DNA from: JACMLD01 sp047602295
Lineage (GTDB): Bacteria > Bacteroidota > Bacteroidia > Chitinophagales > Chitinophagaceae
Assembly (NCBI GenBank): GCA_047602295.1
Contig: JASGHP010000001.1
Location: 1,488,001 to 1,552,000, forward strand
Length of the DNA stretch: 64,000 bases
Direction of reading: 5' to 3'
The position numbers and the translations under genes are program-made. Within the stretch, counting starts at the first letter, position 1. Each line of letters begins with the position of its first letter. Positions 10,275 to 23,400 of the stretch are shown here, in pieces. Under the pieces are notes generated by a model, which searched no databases, was not told the origin of the DNA, and saw nothing but the letters and a program-made list of their open reading frames with translations.

Positions 10275-10377
10275 TTAGAGCTTGCTTTTCCTTTTTGGTT
10301 GTTGTTTCCACCTCTTTCAATTTTTTAGTTCTTTACATTTTATTTATAGTAACCCGATAATTCAGTGGTTACGGTAT

Positions 10378-10452
10378 AAATCCGTAGCTCAGCCTGGTTA
10401 GAGCACTACACTGATAATGTAGGGGTCTCCAGTTCAAATCTGGACGGGTCTA
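10378..10452 (+). tRNA. tRNA-Ile (GAT anticodon)
   Basis: The D arm GCTC/GAGC, anticodon stem CTACA/TGTAG with loop CTGATAA (anticodon GAT) and T arm TCCAG-TTCAAAT-CTGGA fold normally. The acceptor stem is odd: 5' AAATCCG against 3' CGGGTCT gives an A-C mismatch at pair 2-71 and a T-G pair at 4-69. No CCA is encoded. It is the first of the two spacer tRNAs typical of rRNA operons. Confidence 0.93.
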
Positions 10453-10456
10453 CTGA

Positions 10457-10528
10457 AAGCTGCAAGCCACAAGCTATTAGCTGCAAGCTCTCAAAGCTTG
10501 AAGCTTGAAGCATTCAACTTGAAGCTAC
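10457..10528. repeat. Heptad word repeats between the two spacer tRNAs
   Basis: Ten 7-bp words: AAGCTGC, AAGCCAC, AAGCTAT, TAGCTGC, AAGCTCT at 10457-10491, a 2-bp slip, then AAGCTTG, AAGCTTG, AAGCATT, CAACTTG, AAGCTAC at 10494-10528. Seven begin with AAGCN. The array starts 4 bp after the tRNA-Ile discriminator base and fills most of the gap to tRNA-Ala. Confidence 0.8.
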
Positions 10529-10537
10529 ATTCTCTTT

Positions 10538-10611
10538 GGGGGGTTAGCTCAGTTGGCTAGAGCATCTGCCTTGCACGCAGAGGGTCATCGGTTCGACTCC
10601 GATATCCTCCA
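10538..10611 (+). tRNA. tRNA-Ala (TGC anticodon)
   Basis: Acceptor GGGGGGT pairs with ATCCTCC and contains the G3-U70 pair that identifies alanine tRNA. The anticodon stem TCTGC/GCAGA carries loop CTTGCAC (anticodon TGC), and the T arm is ATCGG-TTCGACT-CCGAT. No CCA is encoded. Confidence 0.97.
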
Positions 10612-10632
10612 CAAAAACAGTTCTTTCAAACA

Positions 10633-10674
10633 TGATGTTGACATAAGGTCTGCAGGTTCGTAACCTGAACATCA
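10633..10674 (+). other. Nested hairpin in the tRNA-Ala/23S spacer
   Basis: An inner stem CAGGTT (10653-10658) with AACCTG (10662-10667) is immediately flanked on its right by AACATCA (10668-10674), which pairs with TGATGTT (10633-10639). This gives a two-part stem in the transcribed spacer, perhaps a processing or antitermination structure. Confidence 0.55.
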
Positions 10675-10716
10675 ACTATTATTAATTAGCAATTGCTGAC
10701 TAATAAAAAGTTCTTT

Positions 10717-10737
10717 GACATATTGGATAAAAAGTTG
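10717..10737 (+). other. 23S processing stem, left arm
   Basis: GACATATTGG and AAAAGTTG here are complementary to 13680-13697 (CAACTTTTCCAATATGTC), bracketing 23S. The preceding AAAGTTCTTTGACATATTGG resembles a boxA signal and parallels the 16S leader. Confidence 0.75.
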
Positions 10738-10788
10738 TAATACCGAGTAGTAATATTCAAGAGTGGAAACTCTTTAAACATTCAAGAT

Positions 10789-13663
<2,875 letters not shown>

Positions 13664-13709
13664 TTTTTATTACTCTATTCAACTTTTCCAATATGTCACC
13701 TTATTTGAG

Positions 13710-13788
13710 TTATAAGTGCTAGGTTTTAAGTGATGTGTTCTTTAGTGACTAAATACTTAAAACTTACAACATAAAACTTATAGCTTAT
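13710..13788. repeat. Inverted heptad word repeats between 23S and 5S
   Basis: The left array reads TTATAAG, TGCTAGG, TTTTAAG, TGATGTG (13710-13737). The right array reads TACTTAA, AACTTAC, AACATAA, AACTTAT, AGCTTAT (13754-13788). The right words are near-complements of the left, so the arms can fold. The array begins just after the 23S processing stem. Confidence 0.75.
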
Positions 13789-13796
13789 TAAGATCT

Positions 13797-13907
13797 TATG
13801 GTGGTTTTGCCGGGGGTGTTCACCTCTTCCCATACCGAACAGAGAAGTTAAGTCCCCCATGGCCGATGGTACTGCACCACAATGCGGGAGAGTAGGTAGC
13901 TGCCATA
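13797..13907 (+). rRNA. rrf: 5S ribosomal RNA
   Basis: The 5' TATGGTGG pairs with the 3' CTGCCATA. The core CACCTCTTCCCATACCGAACAGAGAAG and the GGGAGAGTAGG segment are typical. Length is about 111 nt. Last gene of the rRNA operon. Confidence 0.95.
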
Positions 13908-13914
13908 TTCTTTG

Positions 13915-13943
13915 AGCCCTTCAGGAAACTGAGGGGCTTTTTT
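13915..13943 (+). terminator. Rho-independent terminator of the rRNA operon
   Basis: AGCCCTTCAG and CTGAGGGGCT form a 10-bp stem with loop GAAA, followed by a run of T. Confidence 0.9.
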
Positions 13944-14173
13944 GTTTTATATCGTTTTGCAATTGATATCTCTCCTTTTGATAGCACACCTCATTATGCT
14001 AGTGCATAAAAATTTCCGATAGTTGTTTTAACTAATCTCCAATTACTTTTCGAAGTTGAACACTTGGAAGCCAATTATTTCGTTTTATATAGCGGGATTG
14101 ACTGCAACTTTTTGATTGTTGCTCTCAACATACTATTTACAAAGTAATATTATAAACCCAGAACCTTTTTACT

Positions 14174-15967
14174 ATGAAGAATGGCATTAAGTACGCATGC
14201 TTACTTTTGGCATTTGCAGGCACTTTACTTATTCTAAATTGCCGAAAAGCCGACACCCAACTTCCCTCGCCTCCTAACCCGCCTAAAACGGATCCATTAC
14301 AGGAAAAAGTTAGCGCTTCTATTACAGGCCGTGTCATAGACGAAAATGCAAAGCCAGTACAGAATGCTAATGTGTTGGCTGGTGGCATTAGCACCATCAC
14401 AGATATCAATGGTTACTTCAGAATTAGCAACGTACAACTTAGCAAGAATGCAGGCGCGGTAATGGTGTCCAAAGAGAAATACTTTACCAGTTCGCGTACA
14501 TTTTTTACTGCCGCAGGTTCCGTTAATAATGTAGAAATTAAGCTCATACCCAAAACATCACGTGGAAGTTTTCAATCAGCTAATGGCGCAGTAATTTCTA
14601 TTGAAAATGGAAGCACAGTTAGTTTTCCAGCTGCAGCAATAGTTAATGCCCAAACAAAAGCTGCTTACAGTGGCCTGGTAACTGTATATGGTGCTTACTT
14701 AAGCCCGGGTGATGCAAACTTGCAAACAACAATGCCAGGAAATCTTATGGGAGTGGACAGTGCCGGTGATTTGAAATTGCTGCAAACTTTTGGCATGGTG
14801 GTAGTTGAGCTTGAAGGAAGCAGTGGTGAAAAACTAAACCTTGATGCATCAAAAGGCGCAACAATATCGATGCCTATTGCTTCTAATCAGCAGTCTGTAG
14901 CTCCATCAACAATCCCATTATGGTATTTTAGCGATACCACAGGTGTTTGGAAAGGGGAAGGCATTGCTACAAAACAGGGCAGCAACTATATAGGTACAGT
15001 TAAACATTTTTCATTTTGGAATTGTGATAAACCCATTGATTTCGTAAATCTTACTATACATTTTCAAAATCAAAATCAGCAGTCTTTATCTGGTTACCAG
15101 GTTCAATTGAAAAGTAAACAAGATAGCACGGTTGCTTATGGAACAACAGATACTGCCGGGAATGTAACTGGTGCAGTTCCTAAAGGAGTTGCACTTGAAA
15201 TGAATATTTATAGTAAATGCAAAGATCTTGTTCTTACTAAAAATATTGGACCGTTTACTGGCAGTACAGACCTGGGTGCAGTTTCCATTTCAACCAACCC
15301 TGCAAGTACAATAACAATCAGCGGTGCTATAACCAACTGCCAAATGGCTGCGGTTACCAATGGATACGTTGATTTTACAATTGATGGTGCATATTATCGT
15401 ACGGGGATCAATAACGGAAATTACAGTATAACGATTGATCGCTGCAGTAACAGTGCTGCTTCTCTTCTTTTGCGTGGCACAGATGCAGCAAACGTTAAAA
15501 CAAAAGACACCACTTTTTCTGTAACTGCAGGCAGCTATGTGACTAACATAAGAGTTTGTGATGCTTTGCCGCAAGCCTATATCTTCTTTTCTATCGGCGC
15601 CAATAATATCAACTTTTCTTTACCGGGAGATTCAATAACAACCTACACTTCAATTTACCAGGACACCCTAACTTCTATTTGGGCAACTTCATTGGGGTCA
15701 GGTGCCAATAGCCAAAACGCATCAATGTATATAAGAGGTGCTGAAAAGACCGGAGATATAGTTATGTCGCTCGCAGATTCAATAATTGTTTCACAAAAAG
15801 CACAAAATATCTCCTATTCATTGTTACAAACAACTTTCCATATATCAGAATATGGCCCCAGGGTTACAGGGTATATTGCTGGAAGTTTTTCGGGAAATTT
15901 TATTGATCAGAAAACAAGGGTAGCCACTAGTGGTACCTGCAATTTCCGCGTACGACGTTCAAACTAA
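14174..15967 (+). CDS. Lipoprotein with carboxypeptidase regulatory-like domain
   Basis: The 597-residue product begins with a lipoprotein signal, with the lipobox LILNC near residue 23 and then a proline-rich stretch (PSPPNPPKTDP). Residues about 45-125 form a CarboxypepD_reg-like beta-sandwich (SITGRVIDENAKPVQNANVL, TDINGYFRI), a fold used in Bacteroidota surface proteins for attachment or stability. The remainder is beta-rich, with an internal region recalling the same fold (STITISGAITNCQMAAVTNGYVDFTIDG). No catalytic motif is seen. It is probably an outer-membrane lipoprotein. It stands alone, with a strong terminator 35 bp after the stop. Confidence 0.75.
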   Translation: MKNGIKYACLLLAFAGTLLILNCRKADTQLPSPPNPPKTDPLQEKVSASITGRVIDENAKPVQNANVLAGGISTITDINGYFRISNVQLSKNAGAVMVSKEKYFTSSRTFFTAAGSVNNVEIKLIPKTSRGSFQSANGAVISIENGSTVSFPAAAIVNAQTKAAYSGLVTVYGAYLSPGDANLQTTMPGNLMGVDSAGDLKLLQTFGMVVVELEGSSGEKLNLDASKGATISMPIASNQQSVAPSTIPLWYFSDTTGVWKGEGIATKQGSNYIGTVKHFSFWNCDKPIDFVNLTIHFQNQNQQSLSGYQVQLKSKQDSTVAYGTTDTAGNVTGAVPKGVALEMNIYSKCKDLVLTKNIGPFTGSTDLGAVSISTNPASTITISGAITNCQMAAVTNGYVDFTIDGAYYRTGINNGNYSITIDRCSNSAASLLLRGTDAANVKTKDTTFSVTAGSYVTNIRVCDALPQAYIFFSIGANNINFSLPGDSITTYTSIYQDTLTSIWATSLGSGANSQNASMYIRGAEKTGDIVMSLADSIIVSQKAQNISYSLLQTTFHISEYGPRVTGYIAGSFSGNFIDQKTRVATSGTCNFRVRRSN

Positions 15968-16002
15968 TTAATTCTGAACAAATAAACAGGCCGATATTTT
16001 TA

Positions 16003-16038
16003 AAGAGGCTGGCTCATACTTTTGAGCTGGCCTCTTTT
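16003..16038 (+). terminator. Rho-independent terminator
   Basis: AGAGGCTGGCTCA (16003-16015) pairs with TGAGCTGGCCTCT (16022-16034), 13 bp including two G-U pairs, followed by TTTT. Confidence 0.85.
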
Positions 16039-16204
16039 CATTTGGCTTCCTAATGGTGAATGATAATTGGATGAGCTACTCCCAGACCGACAATTTTTCA
16101 AACCTCCCTTGGCTTTAAGTAATAATAACCACCAGCTTTAATGTTATTCTAATTATCCAAAGTGTTCAATGTACTATATTCGTAACCATCAAAACAATCG
16201 CTAT

Positions 16205-16939
16205 ATGAAACAATGGATGCTCCTTTTCATCTTTTCTTATACATTATCTACAGTTTTAGCACAAACAACAGCAGACAATCAATTAACAAAAGCAGAAAAG
16301 AAAGATGGCTGGCAATTATTGTTTGATGGAAAAACAAGCAAGGGTTGGACCTGGGCCGGCAAGACTGTATTTCCTGATAAAGGCTGGGTAATAAAAGATG
16401 GCAGCATTAGTGTAGAGCCAGTACAAGGAAAGGGTGAATTTGGAAGCCTGGATATAATTTCAGACAAACAATTCAGTGCATTTGAGCTCTCTTTCGACTT
16501 TAATGTAAGCCCCGGCGGAAATAGCGGTGTAAAATATTTTGTAACGCTGGATTATCATAGTTCACCACTCGGTTTAGAATATCAGGTTTTGGACGATTCT
16601 CTTCACCCGGATGCAAAAGCAGGACGTAATGGAAACAGGACTATGGCTTCATTATATGATTTAATAAAGGCAGAGAAGAAAGCTGAATTTATTCATCAGC
16701 CAGGCAATTGGAATACAGGTAAAGTTATAGTATATCCCAACAATCATGTAGAGCATTACCTGAATGGTGTAAAAGTGCTGAAGTATGATCGCAATTCACA
16801 AGCATTTAAAGACCTTATTGCGCAAAGCAAATACAAAGACTACCCAAATTTTGGTCTTGCTAAGCAAGGACATATACTGCTGCAATACCATGGCAATAAA
16901 GCAAGTTTTAAAAATATTAAGATAAAAGAGCTCAAATAA
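16205..16939 (+). CDS. Secreted DUF1080 (3-keto-disaccharide hydrolase-like) protein
   Basis: DUF1080 proteins have a concanavalin-like beta-sandwich; characterised members cleave 3-keto-glycosides, and many bacteria export them. The ATG at 16205 is chosen because it starts a clear signal peptide (MKQWMLLFIFSYTLSTVLAQ), whereas the earlier ATG at 16169 adds a polar 12-residue extension. The domain spans nearly all of the 244 residues: GWQLLFDGKTSKGWTW, NSGVKYFV, GLEYQVLDD and NHVEHYLNGVKVLKYD are typical blocks. The substrate cannot be read from the sequence. Monocistronic. Confidence 0.85.
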   Translation: MKQWMLLFIFSYTLSTVLAQTTADNQLTKAEKKDGWQLLFDGKTSKGWTWAGKTVFPDKGWVIKDGSISVEPVQGKGEFGSLDIISDKQFSAFELSFDFNVSPGGNSGVKYFVTLDYHSSPLGLEYQVLDDSLHPDAKAGRNGNRTMASLYDLIKAEKKAEFIHQPGNWNTGKVIVYPNNHVEHYLNGVKVLKYDRNSQAFKDLIAQSKYKDYPNFGLAKQGHILLQYHGNKASFKNIKIKELK

Positions 16940-17417
16940 TAGTTATTATCTCTTACTAATCATTCGAGTACCGTTAAAGTTTGCATGCTATTTCCCCGGT
17001 TTCGTTATAAAAGCACCTCTAGCCATTGGTAGCCTAATAGCATTTTATAAAAGAAATTATTTTTATTTTATATCAGCCATGTGAAATTGGTGATAAAAAT
17101 TTCGCTAGGCCAATATTATTGCATCCGCTATTACAGCGTAAATGTCCCATGTGATTTGATAAATAATCATCAAAAATGAACAATGTATTATGCATTTGAA
17201 TGCTGATTACTATTAAGCATGAGCTTTCTGTTGTATTATGAAATGTTCTATCTGTATTTTTTTCAAGATCATATTTTTTCGTATTAAAAAATAAAAATTA
17301 TTCTTGATTTATATCGAGACGCATTACAAAAATCAATATGCTTTTTTTGCTTTTTGAGAAATTAATTTAGCAAAAAACGATACTGTGTACCCTTTATATT
17401 TAGGCATCAAGCCAAAC
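16940..17417. other. Gene-free AT-rich stretch before the giant surface protein gene
   Basis: About 480 bp with no supported gene, RNA or repeat. It presumably holds the promoter of the giant gene, but no clear TTTG-N19-TAnnTTTG match is seen. Confidence 0.45.
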
Positions 17418-20400
17418 ATGTTTTTTGTTTGTGCTATTCTGTTCCTATACTCTAAAAGTATTTTTGCGCAAATTCCTACCACGTCGTTTTCTGAAGTGGC
17501 AATAACTAATTTAGGAGTTGCGTCAAATGCTGCGGCGCCAAATAGCGGAGTTGCTTTTACAGACAGTACAGGAAGCAGTACGAGCATGGTTAATGTAAGC
17601 CCGAAAATAACGGCGTCATTTACGCAAATTGCTCCCATTACCAGCTGCGCAACACTGGTGGCATTGCCAACTATATCCACCCATAACATAACCGGCACAT
17701 GGCCACCCGCCTTTAATAATACTGATACCACAATCTATACTTTTACTCCTGAGTCGGCCCAATGCGCAAATACTACAACAATGTCCGTTAGGGTTAATAC
17801 TGCAATTACGCCAATCTTTGCACAAATTCAACCTATATGCAGTGGCACAACATTAGCACCATTGCCTACCACATCAACCAATGGTATTTCAGGCACCTGG
17901 TCGCCTGCTCTTAACAATACCACCACTACTACTTATACTTTTACTCCATCAACGGGTCAGGGTGCAAGCAGCACAACAATGACAATATTTGTAAATCCAG
18001 CTAATTCGCTTTTTTGCAATATTCCTTCCTGTCCTATTGGTACAAACAATGGGTTTGAATTGCCAGTCATTCCGACCTGGACTTTTGTTTATGCGCCTGT
18101 GCCAGATTGGACAAATAAAACAGAACCCGTGATTGGGCTTGATGTTTGGCCATCTGGTTTTACAACCGTTCCAAACGGTGTTGGCGTGACGCCCTATGAA
18201 GGCAAACAGTTTATTGAGATTAATGCAAATTATTACGATACAGTTTACAAAACCTTTACGGCCATGGCGGGGCAACAACTGGCAGTTGGTTTTGCGCACA
18301 GAGGCTCGTGGGGAGTAGATGTAATGAATGTTTTAATCAGCCCATCACTGTCTGGACCATATACAGTTTTGGGTACATATTCAGACGATAATACGGCATG
18401 GGGATATCATACAACTCCTAACTATACTATCCCTTCAAACGGAAACTACTATCTGATGTTCGCCACTGTTTCGGCAGCAGGAGGAAATCCAGCTATTGGA
18501 AACCTTTTAGATGCGGTTAACCCGGTTTTGTCTACAACCCCAACATTTACGCAAGTTGCCCCCATTTGCATAGGATCCGCACTTGCGTCGTTACCAACTA
18601 CGTCGAATAATGGTATCACCGGAACATGGTCTCCTGCATTGAATAATACTGCAACCACAACTTATAGTTTTACTCCAGCGGCAGGTCAGTGTGCCACTAC
18701 GGCAACGATGACGATTAAGGTAAATCAAAAACTAACGCCAACATTTACGCAGGTTGCTGCAATTTGCAACGGTGCAACGATTGCGGCATTGCCAACAACA
18801 TCCAATAATGGAATCACCGGAACGTGGTCTCCCGCATTGAATAATACAGCCACAACAACATACACATTTACGCCATCAGCCGGTCAATGTGCCACTACAG
18901 CTACGATGACGATTACAGTCAATCCAAATGTGACACCAACTTTTACACAGGCTGCATCAATTTGTATCTGGGACGTGCCCGTTTTACCAACTACATCAAA
19001 CAATGGGATTACCGGAACGTGGACATTTTTGGGAAACAGCACAAGTGTAGATTGTTACTTTGCGCCAACGCCGGGTCTGTGCGCAACTGGAATAGTTATG
19101 ACTATTCCGCTTAATCTTCCCGTTACACCAACATTTACCCAAGTTGCAGCAATATGTAGCGGTGCACCACTTTCATCACTTCCAACAACGTCCAATAATG
19201 GTATTACTGGAACATGGTCACCGGCATTAAATAATTCCGCTACAACAACGTATACATTCACACCATCACCGGGCCAGTGCGCACGTAATGCTACAATGAC
19301 GATTACGGTGAACCCGATTATAACACCAACGTTTACCCAGGTAGCAGCGATTTGCAATGGTGCCACTCTCGCTGCGTTACCAACAACATCTAACAATGGA
19401 ATAAGCGGTACATGGTCTCCCGCAATCAATAATACCGCAACAACAACATATACGTTTACACCTTCAATCGGCCAATGTGCAACAACTGCAACGATGACGA
19501 TTACGGTGAATTCAAATGTTACACCAACATTTACCCAAGTTGCGCCAATTTGTAGTAGTGTAACGTTCTTTTCATTACCAACAACTTCTAACAATGGCAT
19601 TACAGGCGCATGGTCGCCAGCAATAAACAACACAACAACTACAACGTACACATTCACACCAGCAAATGGTCAGTGCGCCAGCCTAACCACCATGACCATT
19701 TTGGTGAATCCGAATGTGACACCGACGTTCACGCAGGTTACACCAATCTGCAAAGGCGCAGCTCTTGCTGCATTGCCAACAACATCTAACAATGGAATAA
19801 GCGGTACATGGTCTCCCGCAATCAATAATACCGCAACAACAACATATACCTTTACACCTTCGATCGGTCAATGTGCAACAACAACTACGATGACGATTAC
19901 GGTGAATTCAAATGTGACACCAACATTTACCCAGGTTGCGGCGATTTGCAATGGCGCAACATTAGCTGCATTGTCAACTACATCGATCAATGGCATCACA
20001 GGAACGTGGTCACCTGCGATTAATAACACGACAACAACAACGTATACCTTTACACCTTCGGCCGGTCAATGTGCAACAACAACTACGATGACGATTGCAG
20101 TGAATTCAAATGTTACGCCAACATTTACCCAGGTAGCGGCGATTTGCAATGGCGCAACATTAGCTGCATTGTCAACTACATCGATCAATGGCATCATAGG
20201 AACGTGGTCACCTGCTATTAATAACACGGCAACAACAACGTATACCTTTACACCTTCGGTCGGTCAATGTGCAACAACAACTACGATGACGATTACGGTG
20301 AATTCAGGCGTGACACCAACATTTACCCAGGTAGCAGCTATTTGTAGTGGAGGAACTTTAACCTCACTGCCAACCACATCAAATAACGGCATTACCGGAA

Positions 20401-23400
20401 CGTGGTCACCGGCATTGAATAATACGGCAACTACGAACTATACTTTTACACCAACAGCAGGGCAATGCGCTAATACGGCTTCAATGACGATAACGGTCAA
20501 TCCGACGATAACGCCAATCTTCAACCAGGTAGCAGCTATCTGTAGTGGAGGAACTTTAACCTCACTGCCCACCACATCAAATAACGGTATCACTGGAACA
20601 TGGTCACCAGCATTGAATAATACAGCCACTACCACTTACACGTTTACGCCAACGGCAAACCAATGCGCCAATACGGCATCGATGACAATAACTGTTAAAC
20701 CGTTACCAGTGTATAACGATCTCTCTATCAACTGTACGGGTGCAACGTTGAATTCAGTAACCGTTAACGCAACTGCTAGTGCCGGTGTTTTAGAATACAG
20801 CGTTGACGGAGGCGCTTATCAAACCAGCAATATTTTTACTGGGTTATCTACTGGTTCGCATACTTTTTCTATTCAGGTGCAGGGAACCGGTTGTGTAGTA
20901 AGTTCAGGTGCTCAAACGATTAGTTGCTCCTGTCCCGTTATCAGTAATAATATAATTTCTGCCGATCAGGCTATTTGCAGTGGAGAGACACCCATGACCT
21001 TAACTGGTTCGTCAATTACTATTGCGCCTGTTACTGTTTTTGCATATCAATGGCAATCAAGTACAGATGCAAGCAATTGGACTGATATTACAGGTGCGAC
21101 CACAAAAGATTATGCGCCGCTATCGCTTATTCAAACAACTTATTACAGAAGATTGATAAAAATAGCAGGTTGTGCAGATGTAGCAGGCGTCAATATAAAA
21201 ATTACCGTCAACCCGATTGTTACGCCAACCTTTACACAGGTATCTGCGGTCTGCAGCGGAGGAACATTAGCTGCTTTACCCACTAAATCCAACAATGGCA
21301 TCACCGGTTCGTGGTCACCAGTACTGAATAATACAGTAACTACCACCTACACTTTTATACCCGATCCAAATCAGTGCGCAACTACAGCAACGATGACGAT
21401 TGCTGTCGGCTCATTAGTCACACCTACATTCACGCAAATAAATGCGATTTGTAGCGGCGCAACATTAGCTGCATTACCGACAACATCTAACAACGGTATT
21501 GCAGGAACATGGTCGCCTGCGATTAACAACACGACAACAACAACGTATACATTCACGCCAACAGCCGGTCAATGTGCGACTACGGCTACGATGACGATTA
21601 CAGTTGGTTCGCCTGTTACACCTGCATTCACGCAAGTAAGCGCAATCTGCAGCGGTGCAATATTAGCTGCATTGCCAACAACATCAACTAATGGAATAGC
21701 CGGTAGCTGGTCTCCAGCAATCAATAATAACACAACAACAACTTATACATTTACACCAAATCCAAACCAATGCGCTTCCATAACCACCATGACAATTTCC
21801 GTTAACCCGCTACCTGTTTATAACGATCTTACGATAAGTTGCACGGGTGCCACGTTAAATTCAGTAACGGTTAATGCAACAACAAACACTGGTATTTTAG
21901 AATACAGTGTTGATGGAGGAATGTATCAAACCAATAATCTATTTACAGGGTTGCCAACTGGTTCGCATACTTTTTCCATTCGCATACAAGGAACAAGTTG
22001 TGCGGTAAGTTCAGGTGCGCAAACGATTAGTTGCTCCTGTCCTGTTATCAGCAACAATACAATTTCTGCAGATCAAAATATTTGCACTGGCGGAACAGCA
22101 GTCACAATAACAGGCTCAACGGTGACAGTAACGCCTGCAACAAGTTCAACATACCAATGGCAATCAAGCGCAGATGGTTCTACATGGAATGATATTACAG
22201 GCGAAGCGTCAAAAGATTACATGCCTGGTGCATTAACGCAAACTACTTTTTACAGAAGGTTAGTGAAACTGGCTGGCTGTCCTGATGCTATAAGTAATAA
22301 AGTAACCATCAAAGTTAATCCATTACCTGTTTATAATGATTTGACTGTTAGCTGTGCGGGTGCAACATTAAATTCAATAACTGTTAATGCAACAACAAGC
22401 CTTGGTGTGTTGGAATATAGTGTTGATGGCGGCGTATATCAAACCAGTAATCTATTTACAGGATTGCCAACTGGTTCGCATACTTTTTCCATTCGCGTAC
22501 AAGGAACAAGTTGTGCGGTAAGTTCAGGTGCGCAAACGATTAGTTGCTCCTGTCCTGTTATCAGTAACAATACAATTTCTGCAGATCAAAATATTTGCAT
22601 TGGCGGAACAGCAGTCGCAATAACAGGCTCAACGGCGACAATAACGCCCACAACAAGTTCAACATATCAATGGCAATCAAGTGCAGATGGTTCTACATGG
22701 AATGATATTACAGGCGAAGTTTCAAAAGATTATATGCCCGGTGCATTAACGCAAACTACTTATTACAGAAGAATAGTGAAACTAATCGGATGCCCGGATG
22801 CTGCGAGTAACAAAGTAACTATTGCAGTGTCTTCGTCTGTTGTACCAACCTTCACGCAGGTAAATGCTATTTGCAGTGGTTCAGCTTTGACTGCATTGCC
22901 AACCACATCAAATAACGGAATCTCTGGTACATGGTCTCCTGCATTGGATAATACAGCAACCACCACATATACTTTTACACCAGATGCAAACCAATGTGCA
23001 ACAACAGCCACGATGACGATTACCGTTGGTTCGTCAATTGTACCAACGTTCACACAGGTAAACGCCATTTGCAGTGGAGCTACATTGACGGCATTACCAA
23101 CTACTTCTACTAACGGAATTACTGGAACCTGGTCACCTGCAATTAATAATACAGCAACTACTACTTACACTTTTACACCAGATCCAAATCAATGCGCAAC
23201 AACAGCCACGATGACGATTACTATTGGTTCATCTATTGTACCAACGTTCACGCAGGTAAATGCTATTTGCAGTGGAGCTACATTGACGGCATTACCAACT
23301 ACTTCTACTAACGGAATTACTGGAACCTGGTCACCTGCAATTAATAATACTGCAACCACTACTTACACTTTTACGCCAGATCCAAATCAATGTGCAACAA

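Noticed and set aside
19055..19657. A 200-residue frame opposite to the giant gene
   Set aside because: It is the mirror of the tandem repeat; similar shadow frames recur at other units, as expected from repeated DNA.
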